Source of the DNA: Phycicoccus duodecadis
GTDB taxonomy: Bacteria; Actinomycetota; Actinomycetes; Actinomycetales; Dermatophilaceae
DNA: 64,000 bases
Assembly: GCF_002846495.1 (NCBI RefSeq)
Contig: NZ_PJNE01000001.1
Span: forward strand, 682,001 to 746,000
Direction of reading: 5' to 3'
Below, piece by piece: positions 17,214 to 26,712 of this stretch. Every line of letters starts with the position of its first letter. Position 1 is the first letter of the stretch. A program made the translations under genes and the position numbers. The notes below the pieces were generated by a model, which saw only the letters and a list, made by a program, of their open reading frames with translations, did no database searches and was not told the DNA's origin.

Positions 17214-18581
17214 TCAGCCCCCGAGCTTGATCGGGTTCACCAGGTCGGCGTAGATGAGCAGGGCCGACATCCCGATGAGCACGAAGGCGACCGTGTAGGC
17301 GACCGGGAGCGCCTTCGCCACGTCGACGAAGCCCGGGTCGGGGGCACCGCGCAGCGTCGCCCACTGCCGCTTGGTGCCCTCCCACAGCGCCCCGGCCACG
17401 TGCCCGCCGTCGAGGGGCAGCAGCGGGATCAGGTTGAACAGGAAGAGCATCAGGTTCAGGCTCGCCACGAGGCTGACCAGGAACCAGAACCGGTCGGCCA
17501 GGGACCCCCCGGTCAGCGCGTCGAGCCGGCCGGCCGAGACCTCGCCGGCGACGCGGCCGACGCCGACCACCGACATCGGGCTGTCGGCCGCGCGCTCGCC
17601 GCCACCGAAGGCGGCCTTCCAGACCCCCGCCATCCGCTCGGGGACATGGACCAGCGCGAGTGCGGTGTTGCTGACGCCCGCCCACAGGTACGGCGGTACG
17701 GCGCTGAGGGACTGCGGCACGTAGGCGGAGGGCTGTCGGGTGGTGACCCCGAGGAAGCCGGCCTCGGTGGTGCGAGGCTTGCCGTCGGCGTCGAGCACCG
17801 GGTTGCCGGCGTCGTCGGTGACGGCCAGCAGGTTGCGGATCGGCGTGGCGCGCAGGGTCAGCCGGCGACCGTCGCGCTCGACGACGATGTCGACGGGGCG
17901 GCCGGCGGCGGGGCGCACCAGGGCGCCGACGTCGCGGATGTCGCGCACCGGGGTGCCACCGATCGAGACCAGTCGGTCGCCGGGGAGGATGCCGGCCGCC
18001 ACGGCCGGGGTCGGGGGCTTGCCCGCGCACTGACCGGTGGTGGCCGCGGCGTCGGTGGCCGGTACGACGCACCGGCTCACCGACGCGACGACCGCGCCGG
18101 GCTGGGCCGTGGGGACGCCGTGCGCGGTGAGCAGGAGGGTCAGCAGCACGACCCCGATGAGCAGGTTCATGGTCGGCCCACCGAGCATCACCACGACCTT
18201 CTTCCACACCGGCAGCCGGTAGAAGACGCGGTCGTGGTCGTCGGGGCCGACCTCCTCCAGGCTGGCGGTGCGGGCCTCGTCGACCAGCTGGCTGAACCGG
18301 CCGGTGCTCGACGCCCGCAACGTGCCCTTCGGGTCGCCCGGGCGGGGCGGGAACATCCCGATCATCCGGATGTAGCCGCCGAGCGGGACGGCCTTGAGGC
18401 CGTACTCGGTCTCACCCCGGCGGCGCGACCAGACGGTGGGCCCGAACCCCACCATGTACTGGGTCACCTTCACCCCGAACCTCTTCGCGGGCACCAGGTG
18501 GCCGACCTCGTGGAGCGCGATGGACAGCGCGAGGCCGAGCGCCATGAAGAGCACGCCGAGCACGAAGGCGATGGTGGTCAT
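17214..18581 (-). CDS. rseP: Site-2 protease, M50 family (RseP/Rip1-like)
   Basis: A 455-residue intramembrane zinc metalloprotease. The zinc-binding HEVGH motif is at residues 24-28 in the first membrane segment, and the third ligand lies in NLIPLLPLDGGH near the C-terminus. A PDZ domain is inserted between them (GILPGDRLVSIGGTPVRD). Homologues cleave anti-sigma factors and other membrane proteins inside the bilayer. It sits between dxr and ispG as in mycobacteria. The ATG at 18581 is preceded by TATCCT with 6-nt spacing, a probable leaderless promoter. A much longer upstream extension of this frame lies inside the dxr coding region and was rejected. Confidence 0.95.
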   Translation of the reverse strand: MTTIAFVLGVLFMALGLALSIALHEVGHLVPAKRFGVKVTQYMVGFGPTVWSRRRGETEYGLKAVPLGGYIRMIGMFPPRPGDPKGTLRASSTGRFSQLVDEARTASLEEVGPDDHDRVFYRLPVWKKVVVMLGGPTMNLLIGVVLLTLLLTAHGVPTAQPGAVVASVSRCVVPATDAAATTGQCAGKPPTPAVAAGILPGDRLVSIGGTPVRDIRDVGALVRPAAGRPVDIVVERDGRRLTLRATPIRNLLAVTDDAGNPVLDADGKPRTTEAGFLGVTTRQPSAYVPQSLSAVPPYLWAGVSNTALALVHVPERMAGVWKAAFGGGERAADSPMSVVGVGRVAGEVSAGRLDALTGGSLADRFWFLVSLVASLNLMLFLFNLIPLLPLDGGHVAGALWEGTKRQWATLRGAPDPGFVDVAKALPVAYTVAFVLIGMSALLIYADLVNPIKLGG

Positions 18582-18587
18582 CTCGGC

Positions 18588-18593
18588 AGGATA
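18588..18593 (-). promoter_or_regulatory. -10 element (TATCCT) of a probable leaderless promoter for rseP
   Basis: TATCCT on the minus strand ends six bases before the rseP ATG; no Shine-Dalgarno sequence lies between. Confidence 0.45.
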
Positions 18594-18640
18594 CGTCGCG
18601 TACCCGGGACCCGGCCGGGGGTCGTGGGAGACCGCCCCCC

Positions 18641-19816
18641 TCAGCGGGCGGCGAGCACCAGGTCGCGGGCGGCGGCGCGGGCCCAGGCGTCGGCCGCCAG
18701 GACCCCCTCGACGCTGGAGGCGTCGCCCGCGCCGGCGTCGTGCGCCGCCACCACCTGCTCGACGGTGTCGACGATCGCCACGAACGAGAGCGCACCCTCG
18801 TGGAAGGCGTCGACCGCCACCTCGTTGGCCGCGTTGTAGACCGCCGGGAAGGTCCCCCCGGCCTCCCCCACCTGCCGCGCCAAGCGCACGGCGGGGAACG
18901 CCTCGTCGTCGAGCGGGTGGAAGTCCCACGACTGCGCGCGGCTCCAGTCGCAGGGCACGTCGACGTCGTCGAGCCGCTCGGGCCAGGACAGCCCGAGCCC
19001 GATCGGCACCAGCATCCGCGGCGGCCCCAGCTGCGCGATGGTCGAGCCGTCGCGGAACTCGACCATCGAGTGGATCTGCTGCTGTGGGTGCACCACGACG
19101 TCGATGCGCTCGAACGGGACGTCGAAGAGCAGGTGGGCCTCGATCACCTCGAGCCCCTTGTTGACCAGCGTCGCCGAGTTGGTGGTGATGACCCGGCCCA
19201 TCGAGAAGTTGGGGTGCGCCAGGGCCTGCGCGGGGGTGACGTCGGCCAGCTCGGCGCGGCTGCGCCCGCGGAAGGGTCCGCCGCTGGCGGTGACGACCAG
19301 GCGACGCACCTCGTCGGCCCGGCCGCCGCGCAGGCACTGGGCGATGGCGCTGTGCTCGGAGTCGACCGGCACGATCTGGCCGGGGCGCGCGGCCGCCTTC
19401 ACCAGCGGGCCGCCGACGATGAGCGACTCCTTGTTGGCCAGCGCCAGGGTCGAGCCGGCGGCCAGCGCGGCCAGGGTCGGCGCCAGCCCGATCGAGCCGG
19501 TGATGCCGTTGAGCACGACGTCTGCCCCACCGCCGGCCACCGTGGTCGCGGCGTCGTGGCCCACCAGCACCTCGGGGCGGTAGCCCGGGTCGCCGGTGGC
19601 GTCGGCGATGGCGGCCCGCAGCGCGTCGGCATCCCCGTACGCAGCGGCGACGACCGGGGCGCGGGTGGCGGCGGCCTGCTGCGCCAGCAGGGCGAGGTTG
19701 CCGCCTCCGGCCAGCGCGGCGACCGAGAACCGGTCGGGGTGCGCGGCCATCACCTCGAGGGCCTGGGTGCCGATCGAGCCGGTGGAGCCGAGCAGGGCGA
19801 CGGTGCGGTGGGTCAC
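18641..19816 (-). CDS. dxr: 1-deoxy-D-xylulose 5-phosphate reductoisomerase
   Basis: A 391-residue Dxr. It converts DXP to MEP with NADPH and a divalent metal, the first committed step of the MEP pathway, here clustered with ispG. The NADPH-binding [11 protein letters not shown] is at the N-terminus. The active-site region shows [32 protein letters not shown] and [21 protein letters not shown]. The GTG at 19816 ([13 protein letters not shown]) fits the family N-terminus and has GAGAAT seven bases upstream; an ATG at 19825 adds three residues and cannot be excluded. Confidence 0.96.
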   Translation of the reverse strand: MTHRTVALLGSTGSIGTQALEVMAAHPDRFSVAALAGGGNLALLAQQAAATRAPVVAAAYGDADALRAAIADATGDPGYRPEVLVGHDAATTVAGGGADVVLNGITGSIGLAPTLAALAAGSTLALANKESLIVGGPLVKAAARPGQIVPVDSEHSAIAQCLRGGRADEVRRLVVTASGGPFRGRSRAELADVTPAQALAHPNFSMGRVITTNSATLVNKGLEVIEAHLLFDVPFERIDVVVHPQQQIHSMVEFRDGSTIAQLGPPRMLVPIGLGLSWPERLDDVDVPCDWSRAQSWDFHPLDDEAFPAVRLARQVGEAGGTFPAVYNAANEVAVDAFHEGALSFVAIVDTVEQVVAAHDAGAGDASSVEGVLAADAWARAAARDLVLAAR

Positions 19817-19871
19817 GCCCCCCATTCTCGGGGATGCGCGCGACCGCCACGCACCCCGCCGCCCGGGCCGG

Positions 19872-20915
19872 TCAGGTGGTGAAGACGCGCTCCTCGATGA
19901 GGCGCTCGGACACGATCCGCATCGTCGGGTGGAACCGCCCGTGCTCGAAGTCCTTCTGCAGCTCGAGCTCGGCCGACCCGCTGCCGTGCCGGTTCTTCTC
20001 GACGGTGATCACCGACCAGCGGCGGTAGATCTTGATGGCGCCGAGGTCGTAGACCAGGTGCTCGCGCGAGACGATGTTGTCCTTGCTCGATAGGATGAGC
20101 ACGACGTCGGCCTCGTAGGCCAGCGCCGACGAGCCGCGCAGGTCGTGCGTGCGCATCCGCCGGCCGCTGCCGAGGCTGTCGCGGTCGGCCGCCGAGATGG
20201 CGACGACCGGGCACTCCATCTCCATCGCGAGGTCCTTCAGGCTCTCGGTGACGATGGTGACACGGGTGGTCTCGTCCTCCTGGACGCCGGGGCGCGGGAC
20301 CTTCTGGAGGTAGTCGACCAGGACCATCGGGGGCTCGCCGCCCTCCTCGCTGACCATCGCCACCACGCTCGCGATCTCCTCGATCGTGGTCTGGTTGTTG
20401 GCCTCGTGGATGTGCAGGCGCTCGGCGTAGGCGTCCATCATCGTCAGCGCCGCGCGGCCGTAGGGCAGCTTCCCCAGGGCCTCGGCGAGCCCCTGGCGGT
20501 GCGGGTCCTCGGCCTCGAACACCGCGCGGAACGCGTGCACGTTGCCGGCCTGCGACACGGGCTGGTCGGACGCCTCGGCGGCGTAGGCCGCCTCGAGCCC
20601 CAGCAGGCGCTGCACCACGGTGCCGGCCTCGTGCTCGAAGGAGAAGATGACCGCCGAGCGGCCGGCCGCGACGGCGTTGCGGACCATCTGCACCGCCAGC
20701 GTCGTCTTGCCCGAGCCCTCGCTGCCACCGAGCAGGACGAGCTCGCCCGAGCGCAGCCCGCCGTCGAGGGTGCTGTCGAGCAGCCGGAAACCGGAGGGCC
20801 ACACGACCGCCCCCGGGCGGGTACCGCGGCGCAGGGCGTCGTCGGTCTGGTCGAGCAGGGTGCGCACGGAGCGGCGTCGGTCGGGCCGGTGCGTCGACGA
20901 GCGGGTCTCTGTCAT
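19872..20915 (-). CDS. DnaB-like helicase C-terminal / RecA-fold ATPase
   Basis: A 347-residue protein made of a single RecA-like core of the DnaB (SF4) type. Walker A is [10 protein letters not shown] and Walker B is [10 protein letters not shown], followed by the DnaB-like [19 protein letters not shown] and [16 protein letters not shown] with a C-terminal arginine-containing NRHGSG. It lacks the DnaB N-terminal domain and intein, so it is not the replicative helicase. It may be a KaiC/RadA-like accessory ATPase. The ATG at 20915 was chosen because earlier codons lie in non-conserved sequence. It is downstream of gabD on the same strand with an 79-nt gap. Function is not known to me. Confidence 0.8.
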   Translation of the reverse strand: MTETRSSTHRPDRRRSVRTLLDQTDDALRRGTRPGAVVWPSGFRLLDSTLDGGLRSGELVLLGGSEGSGKTTLAVQMVRNAVAAGRSAVIFSFEHEAGTVVQRLLGLEAAYAAEASDQPVSQAGNVHAFRAVFEAEDPHRQGLAEALGKLPYGRAALTMMDAYAERLHIHEANNQTTIEEIASVVAMVSEEGGEPPMVLVDYLQKVPRPGVQEDETTRVTIVTESLKDLAMEMECPVVAISAADRDSLGSGRRMRTHDLRGSSALAYEADVVLILSSKDNIVSREHLVYDLGAIKIYRRWSVITVEKNRHGSGSAELELQKDFEHGRFHPTMRIVSERLIEERVFTT

Positions 20916-20994
20916 GCGTGCATTGCACCACCGGCCGGGCCGGTCGCGCACCCCCTTGACACGGATCCGCGCCGAGTGGCGGAGGCCGCGCCGG

Positions 20995-22455
20995 TCACGT
21001 GGCGATCCCCACGTACTTGACCTCGAGGTACTCCTCGATGCCCTCGGCGCCGCCCTCACGGCCGAAGCCCGAGTGCTTCACCCCGCCGAAGGGCGCGGCC
21101 GGGTTCGACACGATGCCGGTGTTGATGCCGACCATCCCGAACTCGAGCGCCTCGGCCACACGCAGCACCCGGGCGTTGTCGCGGGTGAAGACGTAGCCGA
21201 CCAGGCCGTACTCGGTGGCGTTGGCGCGGCGCACGGCGTCGGCCTCGTCGGTGAAGGTGGCGATGGGCGCGACCGGGCCGAAGATCTCCTCCAGGAGCAG
21301 GCGGCTGTCGTCGGCCACGTCGGTGAGGACGGTCGGCTGGTAGAAGTGCCCGCGACCGGCCACCGGCGCGCCGCCGGTGAGCACCGTGGCCCCGCGCCCG
21401 ACGGCGTCCTCGACCAGCTCGTGCACGCCCTGGCGGGCCTTCTCGGTGATGAGCGGCCCGACGTCGACGCCCTTCTTGGTGCCCTTGCCCACGGTGAGCG
21501 CGCCCATCCGCGCCGCGAGCTTGGTCGAGAACTCCTCGGCGACCGCTGCGTGCACGAAGAACCGGTTGGCAGCGGTGCACGCCTCGCCGATGTTGCGCAT
21601 CTTGGCCAGCATCGCGCCGTCGACCGCGGCGTCGACGTCGGCGTCCTCGAACACCAGGAACGGCGCGTTGCCACCGAGCTCCATGGAGACCCGCAGCAGC
21701 TGCTCGGCCGACTGCTCGACGAGCACCTTGCCGACCGCGGTGGAGCCGGTGAAGGTCAGCTTGCGCAGCCGCGGGTCGCGGATGACGGGCTCGCAGACGG
21801 CGCCGCTGTGGGTGGTCGTGACCACGTTGAGCACGCCGGGCGGCAGGCCCGCGTCCTCCAGCAGGGAGGCCAGCAGCAGCATCGACAGCGGGGTCTCGGC
21901 GGCGGGCTTGACGACCATGGTGCAGCCGGCGGCGATGGCGGGCCCGATCTTGCGGGTGCCCATCGCCAGCGGGAAGTTCCAGGGCGTGATCATCAGCGTG
22001 GGCCCGACGGGCTGGCGCATGGTGAGCAGCCGGGTGGCACCGTTGGGGGCGACCGCGTAGCTGCCGTGGACGCGCACGGCCTCCTCGGAGAACCAGCGGA
22101 AGAACTCCGCGCCGTACGTGACCTCGCCGGCGGCCTCGGTGAGGTTCTTGCCCATCTCGAGGGTCATCAGCATCGCGAACTCGTCGGCCCGGGCCGTCAG
22201 CGCCTCGAACGCCCGGCGCAGGATCTCGGCCCGCTCGCGGGGTGGCACCGCGGCCCACGAGGGCTGGGCCTCGTGCGCGGCCGCCAGGGCGGCCATCCCG
22301 TCGGCGGGAGTGCCGTCGGCGCAGGTGGTGAGGACGCTGCCGGTGGCGGGGTCGTGCACGTCGAAGCGCTCACCCCCGCTCGCCTCGCGCCAGGTCCCTG
22401 CGACGAACAGCCCCGTGGGGACCGCGTCGATGATCGCCTTCTGGGTGATGGCCAT
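20995..22455 (-). CDS. gabD: NAD(P)-dependent succinate-semialdehyde dehydrogenase
   Basis: A 486-residue aldehyde dehydrogenase. It oxidises succinate semialdehyde to succinate, the last step of GABA degradation. The catalytic Glu lies in MELGGNAPF and Cys in GEACTAANR; the cofactor site reads FTGSTAVGK. The TTHSGAVCEPVIRDPRLRKL stretch is typical of the GabD group. The ATG at 22455 has GAGGAG just upstream. It is the last gene of the polyamine locus, after a saccharopine-dehydrogenase-like gene, which fits a putrescine-to-GABA-to-succinate route. The paralogue at 28048 is a separate, aminobutyraldehyde-specific type. Confidence 0.9.
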   Translation of the reverse strand: MAITQKAIIDAVPTGLFVAGTWREASGGERFDVHDPATGSVLTTCADGTPADGMAALAAAHEAQPSWAAVPPRERAEILRRAFEALTARADEFAMLMTLEMGKNLTEAAGEVTYGAEFFRWFSEEAVRVHGSYAVAPNGATRLLTMRQPVGPTLMITPWNFPLAMGTRKIGPAIAAGCTMVVKPAAETPLSMLLLASLLEDAGLPPGVLNVVTTTHSGAVCEPVIRDPRLRKLTFTGSTAVGKVLVEQSAEQLLRVSMELGGNAPFLVFEDADVDAAVDGAMLAKMRNIGEACTAANRFFVHAAVAEEFSTKLAARMGALTVGKGTKKGVDVGPLITEKARQGVHELVEDAVGRGATVLTGGAPVAGRGHFYQPTVLTDVADDSRLLLEEIFGPVAPIATFTDEADAVRRANATEYGLVGYVFTRDNARVLRVAEALEFGMVGINTGIVSNPAAPFGGVKHSGFGREGGAEGIEEYLEVKYVGIAT

Positions 22456-22542
22456 GGGCTCCTCCGGGTCGGACGGTCGGCGCCGCACGGCGCCGGTGGG
22501 ATCGAGCGTATGCGCAGGTGGGGATGACGGGCGGCCCCGGGG

Positions 22543-23826
22543 TCAGCGGTCCTCGAGGCCCCAGGGCGAGCCGTAGCCCTCGGGTCTGGGCGCCGCGAGC
22601 AGGTCGAGGAACGGCACCGCGTCGAACGCCTCGGGCCCGAGGACCCCGGTGCCCGACCACGTGCCGGCGGCCAGGAGCTCGAGGGCCACGACCGGGTTGA
22701 CGGCCGTCTGCCACACGACGCACTGGCTGTCGTACTCGCGCATCGTGTCGGCGTTGTCGACCACGTGGTAGAGGTAGGTACGGCGCGGCTGCCCGTCCTT
22801 GCCGGTCCCGGTGACCCACAGGCCCGCACACGTCTTCCCCTCCATGCGCGGGCCGATGGTCAGCGGGTCGGGCAGCACGGCGGCCACGACGTCACGCGGG
22901 CTGACCGCGACACCCTTGACGACGACCGGGTCGGTGCGGTCGAGGCCGAGGGTGTGCAGCACCCGCAGGATGCCGATCATCTCCTCGCCGAGGCCGTACT
23001 TGAAGGTGACCTTCTTCGCGTCGACCCAGCGCGGCATCAGGAGCACCTCCTCGTGCTCGACGTGCACGCACTCGACGGGGCCGATGCCGCCGGGGAAGTC
23101 GAAGACCTCCGGCTCGCTGAACGGCGGCAGCGTGAAGAACCCCGCCTCCACGTCGTACTGCCCGTCGGCCCCCACGGCCCGCTCGCGCTCCCAGACCACG
23201 GGCGGGTTGAGGCACTCCTCGATGATGGTCCACATCGAGAAGCCGGGCGCGAAGACCTCGGTGCCCTCGTCGTCACGGATCACGAGGTTGGCGCCGTCGC
23301 GGGTGCCGAGCTCGTCGATCTCGGAGAACAGGTGGTCGGCGGCGTAGCGGGCGAAGACGTCCGACAGGCCGGGCTCGACCCCGATGCCCACCAGCGCCAG
23401 CCGCCCCGCGGCCTCCCACTCCCCCGCCTGCGCGAGCTGCTCGTCGCCGAGCTTGACCCCGACCTCGGAGTAGGGCCGCTCGGGGTGGCGCTGCGACAGG
23501 CTCATCGCCATGTCGAGGTAGTCGGCACCGGCCGCGCGGGCGCCCTCGAAGATCGACACCACGAAGCGCGGGTCGACGGCGTTGAAGACGTGGGTGGCCC
23601 GGACCTCGCGCGCCAGCGCCGCGACGGCCGCGGGGTCGGAGGCGTCGACCTGCGCCGCGGAGAAGCGTGAGCCGTCACCGGCCCGGCCGGCGGCGGCCGC
23701 CACCGTGCGCTCGGCCCGCGCGATGTCGTGGTCGGCGACGACCCACGCCTCGAAGAAGCCACGCTCGGCGGCGATGCGGGCGGCGGCGTCGCCGACCCCG
23801 CCGGCGCCGATCATCAGGACGCGCAC
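22543..23826 (-). CDS. Saccharopine dehydrogenase-family oxidoreductase in a polyamine locus
   Basis: A 427-residue protein with an N-terminal Rossmann nucleotide site (MRVLMIGAGGVGDAAARIAA) and a saccharopine-dehydrogenase-like body (FNAVDPRFVVSIFEGARAAG, VGIGVEPGLSDVFARY). The family includes saccharopine dehydrogenase and carboxy(nor)spermidine dehydrogenase, which form or break secondary amines between an amino acid and an aldehyde or keto acid. It lies between potC and gabD on one strand with short gaps, so its substrate is probably a polyamine-derived aldehyde or adduct. That is inference from context, and it could equally act in lysine metabolism. The GTG start at 23826 gives the Rossmann motif at the very N-terminus. 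Confidence 0.82.
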   Translation of the reverse strand: MRVLMIGAGGVGDAAARIAAERGFFEAWVVADHDIARAERTVAAAAGRAGDGSRFSAAQVDASDPAAVAALAREVRATHVFNAVDPRFVVSIFEGARAAGADYLDMAMSLSQRHPERPYSEVGVKLGDEQLAQAGEWEAAGRLALVGIGVEPGLSDVFARYAADHLFSEIDELGTRDGANLVIRDDEGTEVFAPGFSMWTIIEECLNPPVVWERERAVGADGQYDVEAGFFTLPPFSEPEVFDFPGGIGPVECVHVEHEEVLLMPRWVDAKKVTFKYGLGEEMIGILRVLHTLGLDRTDPVVVKGVAVSPRDVVAAVLPDPLTIGPRMEGKTCAGLWVTGTGKDGQPRRTYLYHVVDNADTMREYDSQCVVWQTAVNPVVALELLAAGTWSGTGVLGPEAFDAVPFLDLLAAPRPEGYGSPWGLEDR

Positions 23827-23874
23827 GGGAGGACCTTTCGGAGAGGGGCGAAGAGGTGGGAGCGGGGCGCCGGC

Positions 23875-24669
23875 TCAGGCGCGGGCGCGCTGGCGCCCGG
23901 ACGCCAGGAGCTGGCCGATGCCCACGAAGGCGACGGCGGCCAGGAACAGCACCGAGCCGATGACGTTCACCTGCACCGGGACACCGCGCTGGGCGGCGCC
24001 CCAGATGTACATCGGGAAGGTCACCGAGCTGGGGCTGGCGTTGAAGTTGGTGATGATGTAGTCGTCGAAGCTCAGCGAGAACGCCAGGAGCGCGCCGGCG
24101 GCGATGCCGGGGGCGACGAGGGGCAGCGTGACCCGTCGGAAGGCCTGGGCCGGGCTCGCGTACAGGTCGGCGGCGGCCTCCTCGAGGCGCGGGTCGAGGG
24201 AGGCGATCCGGGCCTTGACCGTGACCACCACGAAGCTGAGACAGAACATGATGTGCGCGATGAGGATGGTGGTCTGCCCGGTACCCACCCCGAGCGCGAT
24301 GAAGAGGGTCAGCAGCGAGGACCCCATGACGACCTCGGGCGTCGCCATCGGCATGAAGATGAGCACGTTGGTGCCGGCCCGGCCGCGGAAGCGGTGCCGC
24401 CCGAGCGCGAACGCGACCAGGGTGCCCAGCACGGTCGCCGTCAAGGACGCGATGATGCCGATCTTGAGGCTGAGCCCGACCGACGAGCAGATGCCCGGGC
24501 TGTTGCACGGGTTCAGCCACGCGTCGAGCGAGAACTCCTGCCAGGTGATGTTGAGCCGGCCCTTGGGCTTGTTGAACGAGTACGCGAGCACCACGAGGTT
24601 CGGCAGCAGGATGTAGGCCATGACGAGGAGCCCGACGATCCGCACGGCGTGACGGCGCAACCACGACAT
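23875..24669 (-). CDS. potC: Spermidine/putrescine ABC transporter permease PotC-type
   Basis: A 264-residue inner-membrane permease with about six helices and the EAA loop EEAAADLYASPAQAFRRVTLP that docks the ATPase. SFNKPKGR after the first helix and SFDDYIITNFNA near the end are typical of PotC/PotI. It follows potB with a one-base gap and pairs with it as the heterodimeric channel. ATG 24669 (MSWLRRHAVR) was preferred to an upstream start inside potB. Confidence 0.92.
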   Translation of the reverse strand: MSWLRRHAVRIVGLLVMAYILLPNLVVLAYSFNKPKGRLNITWQEFSLDAWLNPCNSPGICSSVGLSLKIGIIASLTATVLGTLVAFALGRHRFRGRAGTNVLIFMPMATPEVVMGSSLLTLFIALGVGTGQTTILIAHIMFCLSFVVVTVKARIASLDPRLEEAAADLYASPAQAFRRVTLPLVAPGIAAGALLAFSLSFDDYIITNFNASPSSVTFPMYIWGAAQRGVPVQVNVIGSVLFLAAVAFVGIGQLLASGRQRARA

Positions 24670-24670
24670 C

Positions 24671-25597
24671 TCAGACCAGCTCCTCGGTGCCGGCACGGCG
24701 CACGTACACCGTGACGAAGGTGATGATGAGCGCCATCAGGGCGACGGACAGGGCGGCGGCCAGGGGGTAGTTGAGCACCCGGAGGAACTGGCTGTCGATG
24801 ACCTGCCCGATCATGACCGTCTGCGTGCTCCCCAGCAGGACCGAGTTGATGTAGTCACCGGTGGCCGGGATGAAGGTGAGCAGCGTGCCGGCGACCACGC
24901 CGGGGAGCGACAGGGGCCAGATGACCCTGCGGAAGGCGCTGGCCGGCGTCGCGTACAGGTCGGAGGCCGCCTCCACCAGCCGGAGGTCGAGGCGCTCGAT
25001 GTTGGCGTACAGCGGCAGGACCATGAACGGCAGGAAGTTGTAGGTGAGGCCGGCGACCACCGCGAAGGGGGTGTACAGCAGCTGGTTGCCCGTCCCCAGG
25101 TTGACCAGGCCGAGGAAGGACTCGAAGCCGTGCAGGAGCCAGGTCAGGTGGAGGGCGCCCATGGTCGTCTCGAGGAGGCCGCCGTTGCCGAGGATGGTCT
25201 GCCAGGCGAGGGTCCGGATGAGGAAGGACGTGAAGAACGGGGCGATGACCAGCACGAGCAGCACGTTCTTGAGCCGCCCGGAGCGGTGCGCGATGAACCA
25301 CGCCAGGGGGTACCCCAGCAGCAGCGTGAACACCGTCGCGAGCCCCGCGTACACCAGCGAGCGCAGGAGCTGGGGCCAGTAGGTCCCCAGCGCGTCGACG
25401 TAGGTCTGGACGTTCCAGGTCAGCGTGTAGCCGTTGAACACGTCGCCGGTCTGCAGCGACTGCGAGACCAGCGAGACCGTCGGGACGACGAAGAAGACGA
25501 CGAGCCACAGCAGCCCCGGGGCCAGCAGCGCGTACGGGACCCAGTTGCGGCGCACCCGGCGACGGGGCGGGGGCACCGCGACGGCGGCGTCACTCAT
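24671..25597 (-). CDS. potB: Spermidine/putrescine ABC transporter permease PotB-type
   Basis: A 308-residue membrane permease with about six helices: a basic N-terminus, LLAPGLLWLVVFFVVPTVSL as helix 1, and the EAA motif VEAASDLYATPASAFRRV. FIPATGDYINSVLLG is typical for PotB/PotH. Its start overlaps the potA stop by 8 nt, so the two are translationally coupled. It combines with PotC, PotA and the binding protein into one importer. Confidence 0.92.
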   Translation of the reverse strand: MSDAAVAVPPPRRRVRRNWVPYALLAPGLLWLVVFFVVPTVSLVSQSLQTGDVFNGYTLTWNVQTYVDALGTYWPQLLRSLVYAGLATVFTLLLGYPLAWFIAHRSGRLKNVLLVLVIAPFFTSFLIRTLAWQTILGNGGLLETTMGALHLTWLLHGFESFLGLVNLGTGNQLLYTPFAVVAGLTYNFLPFMVLPLYANIERLDLRLVEAASDLYATPASAFRRVIWPLSLPGVVAGTLLTFIPATGDYINSVLLGSTQTVMIGQVIDSQFLRVLNYPLAAALSVALMALIITFVTVYVRRAGTEELV

Positions 25598-26711
25598 CGT
25601 CGATCTCCGCGCCGGCGTCCGCGTCCTGGGCCTGGTCGAGGATGAACTCCTGGCCGGGGTCCCACGAGAGCGTGACGTTCTCGCCGACGGGGAGCCGGCC
25701 GGAGCCGTCGTTCTGCTGGACGACCACGAGCTCCTTGCCCCACGGCAGCCGGACGAGGTACTGGGTCGCCACGCCGGTGAAGGAGGCGTCGGTGACGACC
25801 CCGCGGAGCCGGTTGCGGCCGGCGTCGCCGATCCGCAGCTTCTCGGGCCGGACCCCCACCCACACCGAGCGGATCCCCGGCGGCAGGTGCTCGGCCGCCA
25901 CGGCGATGTCGTCGTGGTCGCGGGTCCGGACCGTGACGACCCCGTTCTCGGCGGCGCCGCCCTCGGAGACCACCTCGGCGGGGAGCAGGTTGGACTGCCC
26001 GAGGAAGTTCGCGACGAAGGTCGAGGCCGGCTTCTCGTAGAGCGTCGCTGGGTCGGCCAGCTGCTCGATCCTCCCCCCGTTCATGACCGCGATGGTGTCG
26101 GCCATGGTCATGGCCTCCTCCTGGTCGTGGGTCACGTGGATGAAGGTCAGGCCCACCTCGGACTGGATCCGCTTGAGCTCGATCTGCATCTGTCGCCGCA
26201 GCTTCAGGTCCAGGGCGCCGAGCGGCTCGTCGAGCAGCAGGACGTCCGGGCGGTTGACCAGCGCGCGCGCCAGCGCCACCCGCTGCTGCATGCCGCCCGA
26301 GAGCTGCGGCGGCTTCTTCTTCGCCGTGTGCCCCAGCTCGACCAGGTCGAGCGCCTCCTGTGCCTTGCGCTTCCAGTCCCCGTCCTTGCGCTGGCGCAGC
26401 CCGAACGCGACGTTGTCGATGATGTTCAGGTGCGGGAAGAGCGCGTAGGACTGGAAGACCGTGTTGACGTTGCGCTGGTACGGCTTCAGCGAGGTGACGT
26501 CGGCGTCGCCGATGTGGATGGTTCCGATCGTGGGCTGCTCGAGCCCGGCCACCATCCGCAGGGTCGTCGTCTTCCCGCAGCCCGAGGGGCCGAGGAGGGC
26601 GAAGAAGGAGCCCTGCGGGATCGTCAACGAGATGTCGTCGACCGCGGTGAAGCTCTCGAAGGACTTGGTGACCGAGCTCAACCGCAGGTCGCCGGAACCG
26701 TGGCCGCTCAT
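25590..26711 (-). CDS. potA: Spermidine/putrescine ABC transporter ATP-binding protein
   Basis: A 373-residue ABC ATPase. Walker A is GPSGCGKTT, the signature is LSGGMQQRVALARAL, and Walker B is DVLLLDEPLGALD, followed by the switch histidine in HVTHDQEEAM. The C-terminal ~130 residues form the TOBE/OB regulatory domain of PotA/MalK-type ATPases (LPWGKELVVVQQNDGSGRL). It powers import of the polyamine delivered by the potD product. It begins one base after the binding-protein stop and overlaps potB. Confidence 0.94.
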   Translation of the reverse strand: MSGHGSGDLRLSSVTKSFESFTAVDDISLTIPQGSFFALLGPSGCGKTTTLRMVAGLEQPTIGTIHIGDADVTSLKPYQRNVNTVFQSYALFPHLNIIDNVAFGLRQRKDGDWKRKAQEALDLVELGHTAKKKPPQLSGGMQQRVALARALVNRPDVLLLDEPLGALDLKLRRQMQIELKRIQSEVGLTFIHVTHDQEEAMTMADTIAVMNGGRIEQLADPATLYEKPASTFVANFLGQSNLLPAEVVSEGGAAENGVVTVRTRDHDDIAVAAEHLPPGIRSVWVGVRPEKLRIGDAGRNRLRGVVTDASFTGVATQYLVRLPWGKELVVVQQNDGSGRLPVGENVTLSWDPGQEFILDQAQDADAGAEIDDE

Positions 26712-26712
26712 G

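Noticed and set aside
17214..19850. 878-residue reading joining dxr and rseP frames
   Set aside because: The upstream part is dxr read in another frame; rseP has its own ATG with a -10-like hexamer at 18581.
20955..20960. TTGACA consensus -35 box
   Set aside because: It faces the plus strand, where no gene follows, and no -10 is suitably placed.
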